Position numbers and translations under genes: made by a program. A model generated the notes under the pieces. The model did not search any database. It was not told the origin of the DNA and was given only the letters and a program-made list of their open reading frames with translations. This document shows positions 53,227-60,242 of a stretch of DNA of 64,000 bases, one piece after another; position 1 is the first letter of the stretch; every line of letters begins with the position of its first letter. The stretch is from Citrobacter freundii (GTDB taxonomy: Bacteria; Bacteroidota; Bacteroidia; Chitinophagales; Chitinophagaceae). Location of the stretch: positions 1 to 64,000 of the forward strand of contig QFQQ01000016.1 of assembly GCA_003243445.1 (NCBI GenBank), in the 5' to 3' direction.

Positions 53227-54108
53227 ATGAAGAAGCGGAGAAACGGCGATAAGGTGTATGACAAGATCCTACGGGAGAGTTTTGAGAACCTGAGCCATGT
53301 TCTGTTACATCATTTTTTTCCTGGGCTGAAATCCACGGCGGTGGCGTTGCCCAATACAATGCGTCAGCATATAAAAGAGCAGGAAGCTGATGCCGTATTA
53401 AGAATAGAGGCAAAAGGTGAAGAGGAGTTCATTTTTCATCTCGAATTCCAAAAAGGCAATGACCGGAATATGGCTAAAAGGATGGCATCGTATGACTTTA
53501 TGCTTCACCTGAAATACAATGCGAATGTTATTGGAATGGTGATCTATATCGGCGAAAAGCCGATGAAAATGGACGATACGGTGTCATTTAATGATAACTA
53601 TTATCGATGTGAGGTGATGGATATCAGAAAAATTGACGCTGAATTATTTTTAAAATCTGACAAGGCACGGGAAACAGTCCTTGCGATTTTAGGCTCATAC
53701 AAGATGGAGGATAGTCGAATAATTATTCAAAAAATATTAGCTAGGTTGCATGAGTTATTGCCTCACTCACCGGCAGAGTTGAAAGACCGGGTAAAAGAGC
53801 TGGAGATCGTGAGTCAACTAAGAAGCAAATTCATTCAGGAACAAATCTTAGAGGAGGAAAAAAATATGCCTGTACATTTTGACATTAAAAAAGACTTGCG
53901 TTATCAGCAGGGCGTAACCGAAGGCTTAGCCAAAGGAGAAAGAAGAGGTGTACGCAGAGGCCGTATTGAAGGTGGGCTTGTAACTGCTTTAAGAATTGCA
54001 AAAACACTACTAGATAACGGCTATGATATTATTGAAGTCAGTAAGAATACCGGCATAGACATATCGGAACTTCGGAAAGCACTAAAAGACAGTGGGTCAA
54101 ATAATTGA
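53227..54108 (+). CDS. Rpn-family recombination-promoting nuclease / PD-(D/E)XK transposase-like protein
   Basis: A 293-residue protein of the Rpn/Transposase_31 group. The N-terminal nuclease core shows Asp55 (EADAVLRIEAKG) and the Glu73-x-Gln75 of FHLEFQKGNDRNMAKR, matching the D...ExQ form of the PD-(D/E)XK fold, with MASYDFMLHLKYN and IGMVIYIG following. Family members cleave DNA and in E. coli are toxic antiphage effectors. The C-terminal module (about 214-293, MPVHFDIKKDLRYQQGVT onward) begins with a methionine preceded by a strong Shine-Dalgarno site, so it may also be made separately. A second copy of this module follows at 54172. Confidence 0.88.
   Translation: MKKRRNGDKVYDKILRESFENLSHVLLHHFFPGLKSTAVALPNTMRQHIKEQEADAVLRIEAKGEEEFIFHLEFQKGNDRNMAKRMASYDFMLHLKYNANVIGMVIYIGEKPMKMDDTVSFNDNYYRCEVMDIRKIDAELFLKSDKARETVLAILGSYKMEDSRIIIQKILARLHELLPHSPAELKDRVKELEIVSQLRSKFIQEQILEEEKNMPVHFDIKKDLRYQQGVTEGLAKGERRGVRRGRIEGGLVTALRIAKTLLDNGYDIIEVSKNTGIDISELRKALKDSGSNN
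53851..53857 (+). promoter_or_regulatory. Internal Shine-Dalgarno site within the Rpn gene
   Basis: GAGGAGG, eight nucleotides before the in-frame ATG at 53866. Strong Shine-Dalgarno sites are rare elsewhere in this window, which makes this one notable. It would direct independent translation of the C-terminal 80 residues. Confidence 0.6.
53866..54108 (+). CDS. Possible intragenic small protein (C-terminal module of Rpn; RpnS-like)
   Basis: An in-frame ATG (Met214 of the Rpn protein) behind GAGGAGG would give an 80-residue protein starting MPVHFDIKKDLRYQQ, with a basic linker (GERRGVRRGR) and a helical end (TALRIAKTLLDNGYDI, GIDISELRKALKD). In E. coli, Rpn genes contain internal starts making small C-terminal proteins that inhibit the full-length toxin. 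The position of the start and module here fits that arrangement. Direct evidence of expression is lacking, and Bacteroidota usually do not depend on Shine-Dalgarno pairing. Confidence 0.5.
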   Translation: MPVHFDIKKDLRYQQGVTEGLAKGERRGVRRGRIEGGLVTALRIAKTLLDNGYDIIEVSKNTGIDISELRKALKDSGSNN

Positions 54109-54171
54109 TCGATACAAGGTAACTTGACTACAAAGTGCATATTCACAAACAGGCTTTAGAACAGGAAAAAC

Positions 54172-54462
54172 ATGCCTATACATTTTGACATTAAAAAAGA
54201 CCTGCGTTATCAGCAGGGCGTAACTGAAGGCTTAGCCAAAGGAGAAAGAATAGGTGAAAAAAGAGGCGAAAGAAGAGGTGAAAGAAGAGGCGAAAGGAGA
54301 GGTGTACTCAGAGGCCGTATTGAAGGTGAGCTTGTAACTGCTTTAAGAATTGCAAAAACACTATTAGATAACGGTTATGATATTCTTGAAGTCAGTAAAA
54401 ATACCGGCATAGATATATCGACACTTCGGAAAGCATTAAAAGCCGGCGAACAAAATAACTGA
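54172..54462 (+). CDS. Stand-alone duplicate of the Rpn C-terminal module (putative antitoxin)
   Basis: A 96-residue protein starting MPIHFDIKKDLRYQQ, almost identical to the Rpn C-terminal module over its two ends (TEGLAKGER and TALRIAKTLLDNGYDI through NTGIDISTLRKALK). The duplicated homology extends roughly 35 nt upstream of the ATG, and AGGA lies 5-6 nt before it. In this copy an in-frame TAG at 54157-54159 and a 2-nt shift separate the module from any nuclease coding, so it can only be made as an independent protein. Its linker is expanded by tandem copies of GERRG. Likely inhibitory partner of the nuclease, by analogy. Confidence 0.75.
   Translation: MPIHFDIKKDLRYQQGVTEGLAKGERIGEKRGERRGERRGERRGVLRGRIEGELVTALRIAKTLLDNGYDILEVSKNTGIDISTLRKALKAGEQNN
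54244..54315 (+). repeat. 12-bp tandem repeat in the stand-alone Rpn module
   Basis: Six adjacent 12-bp units of consensus GAAAGAAGAGGY (54244, 54256, 54268, 54280, 54292, 54304), the last and first degenerate, encode the repeated Gly-Glu-Arg-Arg linker. The Rpn gene has only about two corresponding units. The array is in frame, so copy-number changes keep the protein open. Confidence 0.85.
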
Positions 54463-54672
54463 GCGATAGCAAAAGCAGGATAATGGTTAAGCCATGAGTA
54501 GGCCCATCAGGAACAAATGCGGCAGGTTGAACATCTTGCCTATCCGGTATTGACAAAACCTGGCATAGCAAGCTGTAGCAGAAAAATGAAGTCGGACAAA
54601 CTCAATTTGAAAATTGAAAACTTCCGGATAATGATCACAAGCAGCATCCGGTCTTTTACGTTTCGGACCTGG

Positions 54673-56004
54673 CTACTTTATGCTTTTACGAATTTTTTCT
54701 GCCACCGCCATTCCGTTGCTCAAAGCTGCCTCAACTGTTCCCGGAGATTTTCCCTCATAAAAAGCCTCACCGCCAAAAAAGATCGTATTGCCGGGTGGTG
54801 TGTTGAATAATTTCAATGCGGCAGCACTCGCCGGCGTAGTATAACTGTAACCTCCGTCGGCCCATTCATCATGCGCCCAGTTGAATACATGCGATTCCAA
54901 AAGCATTCCCTGGATTTCGGCATAGCTTAATTGGAATATACCAGAAAGAGAGTGTAGGGCCAGTGAGAGCAGCTGATCGTTTCCCGCATTGATGAGTTCG
55001 TCGGCCGGGGAGCCACCAAGCCAGCCTGTCAACAGGGTATCGCCTGGCTGTTGCACCCACCATGTCGGTACCTGTTCTTCACTGATGATAAACCCTGCAT
55101 CCGGTTGCTTGTTCTGCCAAAAAGGTTGATTAAAATCGAGCACGAATTTGATCACGCTGCCGTAGCCCATTTCCTGAGCCGCATCGAGATAAGGATCGAT
55201 TGTGGGAACAAAACGGATAGCGTCCACGGCCTCGCGGCTTTGCAGCAAACCAAGCGGAATGGTGATCAGTATTTTTTCCGCTTCATAAAACGTATCAGGA
55301 TCTTTATAGGCTTTTACGGCACTTTCTCTCCATTCGATCAGCCTGACCGGTGAATTATAAACGATCTTGCAGCCAAGCCTGATGCATTCTTTTTCCAGGA
55401 AGCGGATCAGCGGCATATAACCGGTGTCAATACGAAAGTTATCATCCGTTTCATTCATCCATTCTTCCAGTAAAGATTTCAGGCTTACGCGGCTGATATC
55501 AGCCAGGTCAAATCCTTCTGCAAAACGCGTGATATGTTTGCGGAGCAAAAAATGCTTTTCATCCGAATAATGTTTCTGCAAAAAAGCCAGCATGGTCATA
55601 TCATCTTTTTCCTGCTGCATTTTTTCCATCAATTCATCCCAGCCTTCGATCATTCCCTCGGATAGCTCCCAGTTTCCATCCTTTACCTGGTAGAAATTTC
55701 CCTGCGCAGGTGAATAGGTCAACCCGGCCTGTCTGATCAGGTCAAGTGTAATGGGCAGTTTTCCGTGAACAAACTCTGCGCCCGGTTCGATATGCTTTTT
55801 TCCCGGCCGATAAATTGTGCGGATGCGGCCGCCCGGTTCTGCGCGGGCTTCAAGTATGGTTACAGCGTGATGAAGAGCCAGTTGTTTTGCGGCCATTAAT
55901 CCCGCCGCGCCGGCGCCCACGATGATGATCTCAGAAGTTGTTTGGGTATTCACGACCCCGAAGTTGCGAAATTCATACCATTCGGCAAGTTTATGCTTTT
56001 GCAA
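54673..56004 (-). CDS. Flavin-containing amine oxidase (FAD-dependent)
   Basis: A 443-residue oxidoreductase. The N-terminal Rossmann motif IIIVGAGAAGLMAAKQLA and FAD-contact ILEARAEPGGRIRTIY are followed by the substrate region GAEFVHGKLPITLDLIRQAG, a strand-rich middle, and the C-terminal FAD motif FFGGEAFYEGKSPGTVEAAL. This is the monoamine oxidase/amine oxidase pattern. No signal peptide is evident. Substrate unknown; polyamines or amino acids are typical. It overlaps the preceding membrane-protein gene by 14 nt, so the two form an operon. Confidence 0.92.
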   Translation of the reverse strand: MQKHKLAEWYEFRNFGVVNTQTTSEIIIVGAGAAGLMAAKQLALHHAVTILEARAEPGGRIRTIYRPGKKHIEPGAEFVHGKLPITLDLIRQAGLTYSPAQGNFYQVKDGNWELSEGMIEGWDELMEKMQQEKDDMTMLAFLQKHYSDEKHFLLRKHITRFAEGFDLADISRVSLKSLLEEWMNETDDNFRIDTGYMPLIRFLEKECIRLGCKIVYNSPVRLIEWRESAVKAYKDPDTFYEAEKILITIPLGLLQSREAVDAIRFVPTIDPYLDAAQEMGYGSVIKFVLDFNQPFWQNKQPDAGFIISEEQVPTWWVQQPGDTLLTGWLGGSPADELINAGNDQLLSLALHSLSGIFQLSYAEIQGMLLESHVFNWAHDEWADGGYSYTTPASAAALKLFNTPPGNTIFFGGEAFYEGKSPGTVEAALSNGMAVAEKIRKSIK

Positions 56005-56413
56005 GCGAGCGCTTCCAGAATCTGTACTGATTGTACATCAGGATGTTTACGACCATCGATAGAAGGAAAACGGCGACCATAAAGCAGGCCCTGATCGTAT
56101 ACCTATTCGACTCAAGTACGACCAGCTTGCCGCCATCAGCGCTGCGGAGGTTAATGAGTTGATTGGGCCGGAATTCGGCCGCGCGGCAATCAGGGCCGTA
56201 CAACCGGATCTCAAACAGGTTCCGGGCATATTCTACAGCCACAAATTTGTTCCATTTTTTACAAACGCTGCTATTGTTCACCACCCGCCCCTGCACTTTC
56301 GCTCCGCGTTGGGCCACATAATAATCCCTGAGAGTATAAAAGGCGAGGAAAAAGGTACAAACCAACATCATCAGCGCACCGACGACCCCCAAAACCAGTT
56401 TACGTTTTTTCAT
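55991..56413 (-). CDS. Small two-helix membrane protein of unknown function
   Basis: A 140-residue protein with hydrophobic helices at about 5-30 (LVLGVVGALMMLVCTFFLAF) and 108-128 (MVAVFLLSMVVNILMY), and a roughly 75-residue soluble segment between them that includes VQGRVVNNSSVCKKWNKFVA and YGPDCRAAEF. The two Cys residues (51 and about 76) are candidates for a disulfide if that loop is extracytoplasmic. No recognised family. Its 3' end overlaps the amine oxidase gene. Confidence 0.7.
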   Translation of the reverse strand: MKKRKLVLGVVGALMMLVCTFFLAFYTLRDYYVAQRGAKVQGRVVNNSSVCKKWNKFVAVEYARNLFEIRLYGPDCRAAEFRPNQLINLRSADGGKLVVLESNRYTIRACFMVAVFLLSMVVNILMYNQYRFWKRSLAKA

Positions 56414-56957
56414 CCTGTGATTCTGTTACTCTGCTTGCCGTTGAAAGCGAAGATCAAAGACCGGTGTCCGGTATTGTTCAGCTAAGCGACACTGGGTTAA
56501 ATATACTATCTCCGGTTGATATCTGACACCCGTAATAATTCGATTATTTAATCAAACACAAAGAATACCGTAATTCCGGTATACAAATCCGGGAATTCCA
56601 CTAAGCCGATAGAGTATATCTATCATCCGGAAGGGAAACGGGTACGTACTGCGGAAATAAACTCATTAACGAAATTTCCTGAACCTATCGTAAACCAATT
56701 ACTCCCTTTACCGGGAAGATTCACGTTCACCACTGGCAGCGAGTCCTGCGATGCCTCTTCCCTGATCAGCTATCCGCAGCCCCTGACACCCGCATTCGTC
56801 CATTTTTTTCCCCATTCCGCCCCTAAACATTTCATCTTTCTCAACTATACCTGCTATTTATCAAAGAAACGTATGTTTACACACACCAGATTGTCCATGG
56901 CTCTTTTTTTGTCTTAAATCAAATAAATAAAGCCACAATCAAATCTTGAACCTGAGG
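56414..56957. other. Divergent intergenic region
   Basis: About 540 bp between a minus-strand membrane protein and the BamA-like gene. No gene, repeat or terminator is supported. It must contain at least two promoters. The stretch just before 56958 is A/T-rich (TTTTTTTGTCTTAAATC near 56903-56920), consistent with a promoter. Confidence 0.4.
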
Positions 56958-58172
56958 ATGAAGAGACTGATCATTTTCCTGAGCATCATACCGTCGCTGG
57001 CAAAAGCCCAAACAGCACCGAACGCGATCCCGCAGAACAAGCCGATCACGGATACTTCGGAGCAGATGGATCTTGTCGATGTGGCCAAAAAACTGTTTCA
57101 TATCAGCCCAAAGAAGATCAAGGAAGACCGTGAACGGAAGGTTTACTTTTCCCTGCTGCCATTCAGCAATGCACCCGGCGGAACCGGTCGCGCGCTGGTG
57201 ACCAGCACCACGGCAGGCATCTACCTGGGGCCAAAAAAAACGACCAATAAATCCAGCGCCACCTTTGCCCCCTACTGGAATTTCAAAGGCAGGTTTGGAT
57301 TGCCGCTCCGCACCAGCATATGGTTACCCCGTAATACCTGGAACATACAGGGCGATATGCGTTTTCTGGTTTACCCGCAAAACACCTGGAGTACGGGTAG
57401 CACGCGTGATAACGACCGCAAGATCATGGTAGATTACAAATACATCCGGTTTTATCAGACTGCATTGAAACGCATCAAACCACATTTCTTTGCCGGGGTC
57501 GGCTATAATCTCGATTATCGTTTCGGTATAGAAACGAATGATAGTGTCTATGACCTGAAATCATTCACTGGTTATCCATTCGGCACCAACAGTCATTCCC
57601 TGGCTTCGGGTATTACCTTTAATGCTGTATATGATACAAGACTTAACCTGATCAACCCGTTACCGGGGTTTTATGCAAACCTGTCCTACCGCGTCAATCC
57701 GGGTTTTCTCGGCAATCAGCAGCCCTGGCATTCGGTCTATCTTGATGTAAGGAAATATATTTCCATGAACCCCGCCAAGCCAACACAACAGAACACACTG
57801 GCCCTCTGGTCTTATTTCTGGAAAGTGCTGAACAATGGCGCGCCTTATCTCGATCTGCCCAGTACCGGCTGGGATGCCTACAACCGTTCTGCCCGCGGCA
57901 TTGATCAGAACCGGTACAGAGGAAAAACTTTATTGTATCTGGAAGCGGAGTATCGCCGTGACATCACCAATAACGGACTGCTCGGATTCGTGGTATTTGC
58001 AAATACGAACACGGTCAGTGGCAATAAGTCGCTGTTCCGCGACTGGCATCCCGCAGCCGGTGCAGGCATCAGGATCAAATGCAGTAAAGTGTCTGGCACC
58101 AACCTCGGAATCGATTATGGCTTCAGTAAAGGCTACCAGGCCATCGTGATCAATATCTGCGAAGCATTCTGA
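56958..58172 (+). CDS. BamA/TamA-family outer-membrane barrel without POTRA domains
   Basis: A 404-residue exported protein (signal peptide MKRLIIFLSIIPSLAKA). The ATG at 58172-side frame starting 56958 is preferred to an upstream TTG. The last 300 residues follow the Omp85/D15 surface-antigen pattern: TSTTAGIYLGPKKTTNKSSA, RFGLPLRTSIWLPRNTW, NAVYDTRLNLINPLPGFYAN, then NRYRGKTLLYLEAEYR (the conserved RG loop/strand) and TNLGIDYGFSKG. POTRA domains, present in BamA and TamA, are absent. It is probably a stand-alone outer-membrane channel or secretion pore of the Bacteroidota ShlB/patatin-like type. The start of the next gene is 38 nt downstream. Confidence 0.82.
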   Translation: MKRLIIFLSIIPSLAKAQTAPNAIPQNKPITDTSEQMDLVDVAKKLFHISPKKIKEDRERKVYFSLLPFSNAPGGTGRALVTSTTAGIYLGPKKTTNKSSATFAPYWNFKGRFGLPLRTSIWLPRNTWNIQGDMRFLVYPQNTWSTGSTRDNDRKIMVDYKYIRFYQTALKRIKPHFFAGVGYNLDYRFGIETNDSVYDLKSFTGYPFGTNSHSLASGITFNAVYDTRLNLINPLPGFYANLSYRVNPGFLGNQQPWHSVYLDVRKYISMNPAKPTQQNTLALWSYFWKVLNNGAPYLDLPSTGWDAYNRSARGIDQNRYRGKTLLYLEAEYRRDITNNGLLGFVVFANTNTVSGNKSLFRDWHPAAGAGIRIKCSKVSGTNLGIDYGFSKGYQAIVINICEAF

Positions 58173-58198
58173 TCCGAGGGATCATTCTCCTTCATTGC

Positions 58199-58206
58199 TA
58201 TATTTG
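58199..58206 (+). promoter_or_regulatory. -7 promoter box abutting the next start codon
   Basis: TATATTTG is an exact TAnnTTTG match ending 4 nt before the ATG at 58211, predicting a leaderless transcript for that gene and the membrane-protein gene it overlaps. Confidence 0.45.
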
Positions 58207-58210
58207 CGCC

Positions 58211-58687
58211 ATGCGCAAGAAACAGCTTTTACTGACTGCATTGTCAGTGGTATTGCTTGCCGGTTTCTTTTTCCTTCCGGAAAACAGGGAATGGGCAGTT
58301 AAACTGATCGGCTACGGGCAGGAGTTTCCCAATCAAACCAAACACATGGATAAGAGCACAAGGCTCTCCAAACGGTTTGGCACTGAATACAATTATTCAG
58401 TCTCCATTGCCAAAAACCTGCGAAAGAACGGGCAGCAGGATCAATTAATACTCATGCCACCTACCAATTACTTTACTCACGCAGGCTTGAAGTATCATGT
58501 ACCCGAACCCGCAGTCTTCTATTATTTTACGGGAATAAAAACAGTTTGGGCTGACAGCAAAGAGGCGATCAATGCTTCTTTATTTGTGCATGTAAGAGAC
58601 AGCAATATACTGATCGGATCAGGAGTGGACAAGCGCGCTTTGCAGGATACCATTTCATCATTCAAAAAATATGGAGTGGAATTATGA
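58211..58687 (+). CDS. Hypothetical membrane-anchored protein next to a GT39-like gene
   Basis: A 158-residue protein with one N-terminal hydrophobic helix (LLLTALSVVLLAGFFFL) and a soluble body (LSKRFGTEYNYSVSIAKN, LKYHVPEPAVFYYFTGIKTV, DSNILIGSGVDKRALQDTI). The family is not recognised. Its stop overlaps the ATG of the downstream multi-helix protein, which means the pair is coupled. It is probably an accessory protein to that membrane enzyme. Confidence 0.72.
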   Translation: MRKKQLLLTALSVVLLAGFFFLPENREWAVKLIGYGQEFPNQTKHMDKSTRLSKRFGTEYNYSVSIAKNLRKNGQQDQLILMPPTNYFTHAGLKYHVPEPAVFYYFTGIKTVWADSKEAINASLFVHVRDSNILIGSGVDKRALQDTISSFKKYGVEL

Positions 58688-60078
58688 TGAATATCCTGAT
58701 GATATTATTGCTGACCCTGGTCCAATTCTTCACCGGTTTTGGCTTGCTGGGCTTCTTTAAAATAAAGATAAAAACCGGGCTTTACCTTTCCCTGTCATTA
58801 TTATCAGGCATTGCTGTTTTTTCTTTCATTCCTTTTTTGCTTGAATTGATCAGGCTATCGCTGACCGAAGTGAACATATTTTTATCGTTGCTTGCTGTTT
58901 GTATATGGCTGAATATTCATTTCAAAAAGAATTGGCTATTGCTCAGACAACAGCTCAGCAAAAACAAATTCAGGGTTTACGTTTATGAATGGCCCGTATT
59001 TATCTGCCTGTTCTTTATTGTGGCGTTAAGCGTGTGGAGATGTTTTTATCTGCCTCCAACGCCAAGAGATCTTACATCCGGCGCAGAGGTGATCGCAGAA
59101 TATGCGGTGCGCGAAAAGACCATGATCAATTCTGTGTTTGACGTAAACCTGGAGACAACGAATAACCAGTTCAAGCCGCCCTTCATCACCTCACTGCAGA
59201 TCATCTATAAATACGCTGGATTTACTTTTGGACAGCTCTGGCTCAGTACGGTTTTTATCTGCGCGCTGGTCTTTCTTTACCATGCTTTATGCCGTTATCT
59301 GCACCGGATTCTTGCGGGGTTACTGCTGATCATGTTTGTAGCCATCCCCGAGATGTATGCATATACATTCATGGTTCTGTTTGATTACAGCAATGCGATA
59401 TTCTTCTTTCTTTCTTTTTACTTTCTTATTGAATATTTTAAAAGACGACGAACCAATTACTTTGCATTGTCCGGCTTATTGATGGGAATCGCAGTATACA
59501 TCCGTTCAGAGACGCTGATACTTGCGGGGCTGGCGGCCCCGGTCATCCTCGTACATCATATAAAAAACAGGGATAGTTTCAAAAAACTGATCATGTTAGG
59601 CGCCTGGTTCTTTGTGCCCGCAGTTGTACTTTACGTATTATCGATCACTTTATATTTCAATTATTACCTGCCGGTAAAATATGATGTACAGGGCCTGGTG
59701 AACCCAGATCTCACCAACCTGCGTCCTTTATGGGACCGGCTCTGCGCCATGAACAGGCAGCTTATTTTCAGCAATGAAAAACCGGGTTATTATGCCTATT
59801 TCTTCTACATTTTCTTAATGGTTCTGATTGCAGACCTGTTATTCAATTACCGCATGAATAAGAACTCGCGTAACTGGCTTTTTGCGGTGATCGTAGTGTA
59901 CCTCGGCATGCCGGTATTGGGATATTTATTGCCGCTGCTGGACATCGATCATTCGACCAAGAGAGGATTGTTCAAGATCTTTCCATTGATGTTATTGTAT
60001 ATGGGAACGAGCGGGGTATTGAGGGATGTATCGCAGAGGATGTGCAGGTGGGAGGTACAGGAAGTTTCAGAGGTTTAA
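58684..60078 (+). CDS. Multi-helix membrane protein, GT39/ArnT-like glycosyltransferase candidate
   Basis: A 464-residue polytopic membrane protein with about eleven helices. The topology and motifs such as PRDLTSGAEVIAEYAVREKT, FKPPFITSLQIIYKYAG, FLFYHALCRYLHR-like and LMGIAVYIRSETLILAGLAAP resemble C-type glycosyltransferases that use polyprenyl-phosphate sugars, but the canonical N-terminal Asp-Glu motif is not evident, so the assignment is tentative. Its last ten residues (RWEVQEVSEV) and its stop codon are encoded by the first units of an intergenic AGGTTT-type repeat, so the natural C-terminus may have been slightly extended. Confidence 0.72.
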   Translation: MMNILMILLLTLVQFFTGFGLLGFFKIKIKTGLYLSLSLLSGIAVFSFIPFLLELIRLSLTEVNIFLSLLAVCIWLNIHFKKNWLLLRQQLSKNKFRVYVYEWPVFICLFFIVALSVWRCFYLPPTPRDLTSGAEVIAEYAVREKTMINSVFDVNLETTNNQFKPPFITSLQIIYKYAGFTFGQLWLSTVFICALVFLYHALCRYLHRILAGLLLIMFVAIPEMYAYTFMVLFDYSNAIFFFLSFYFLIEYFKRRRTNYFALSGLLMGIAVYIRSETLILAGLAAPVILVHHIKNRDSFKKLIMLGAWFFVPAVVLYVLSITLYFNYYLPVKYDVQGLVNPDLTNLRPLWDRLCAMNRQLIFSNEKPGYYAYFFYIFLMVLIADLLFNYRMNKNSRNWLFAVIVVYLGMPVLGYLLPLLDIDHSTKRGLFKIFPLMLLYMGTSGVLRDVSQRMCRWEVQEVSEV

Positions 60079-60240
60079 TAGGTTTAATAGGTTCCAGAGG
60101 TTGCCTCCGCGGGGCCGAAACCTTAAGGCTCATCGTATGAGAAGTTGAAAGGGTATATACCTAAATCTCTCAGACCGCAGTAGCAACCTTCCAAACCTCC
60201 CAAACTTATCAAACTTCTCAAACCTCTCAAACCTTTTCCA
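60050..60240. repeat. 9-bp-period AGGTTT-type inverted repeat, copy 4
   Basis: Left arm 60050-60102 and right arm 60185-60240 are built of the same kind of 9-bp units (AGAGGTTTA, ATAGGTTTA, and complements). Arms match only loosely but are opposed, and lie between convergent genes. The left arm starts inside the 3' coding end of the upstream gene. Confidence 0.8.
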
Positions 60241-60242
60241 CC

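Noticed and set aside
54517..54810. A 97-codon plus-strand frame after the stand-alone Rpn module
   Set aside because: Its second half is antisense to the amine oxidase gene and the first half has no features; no Rpn homology continues into it.
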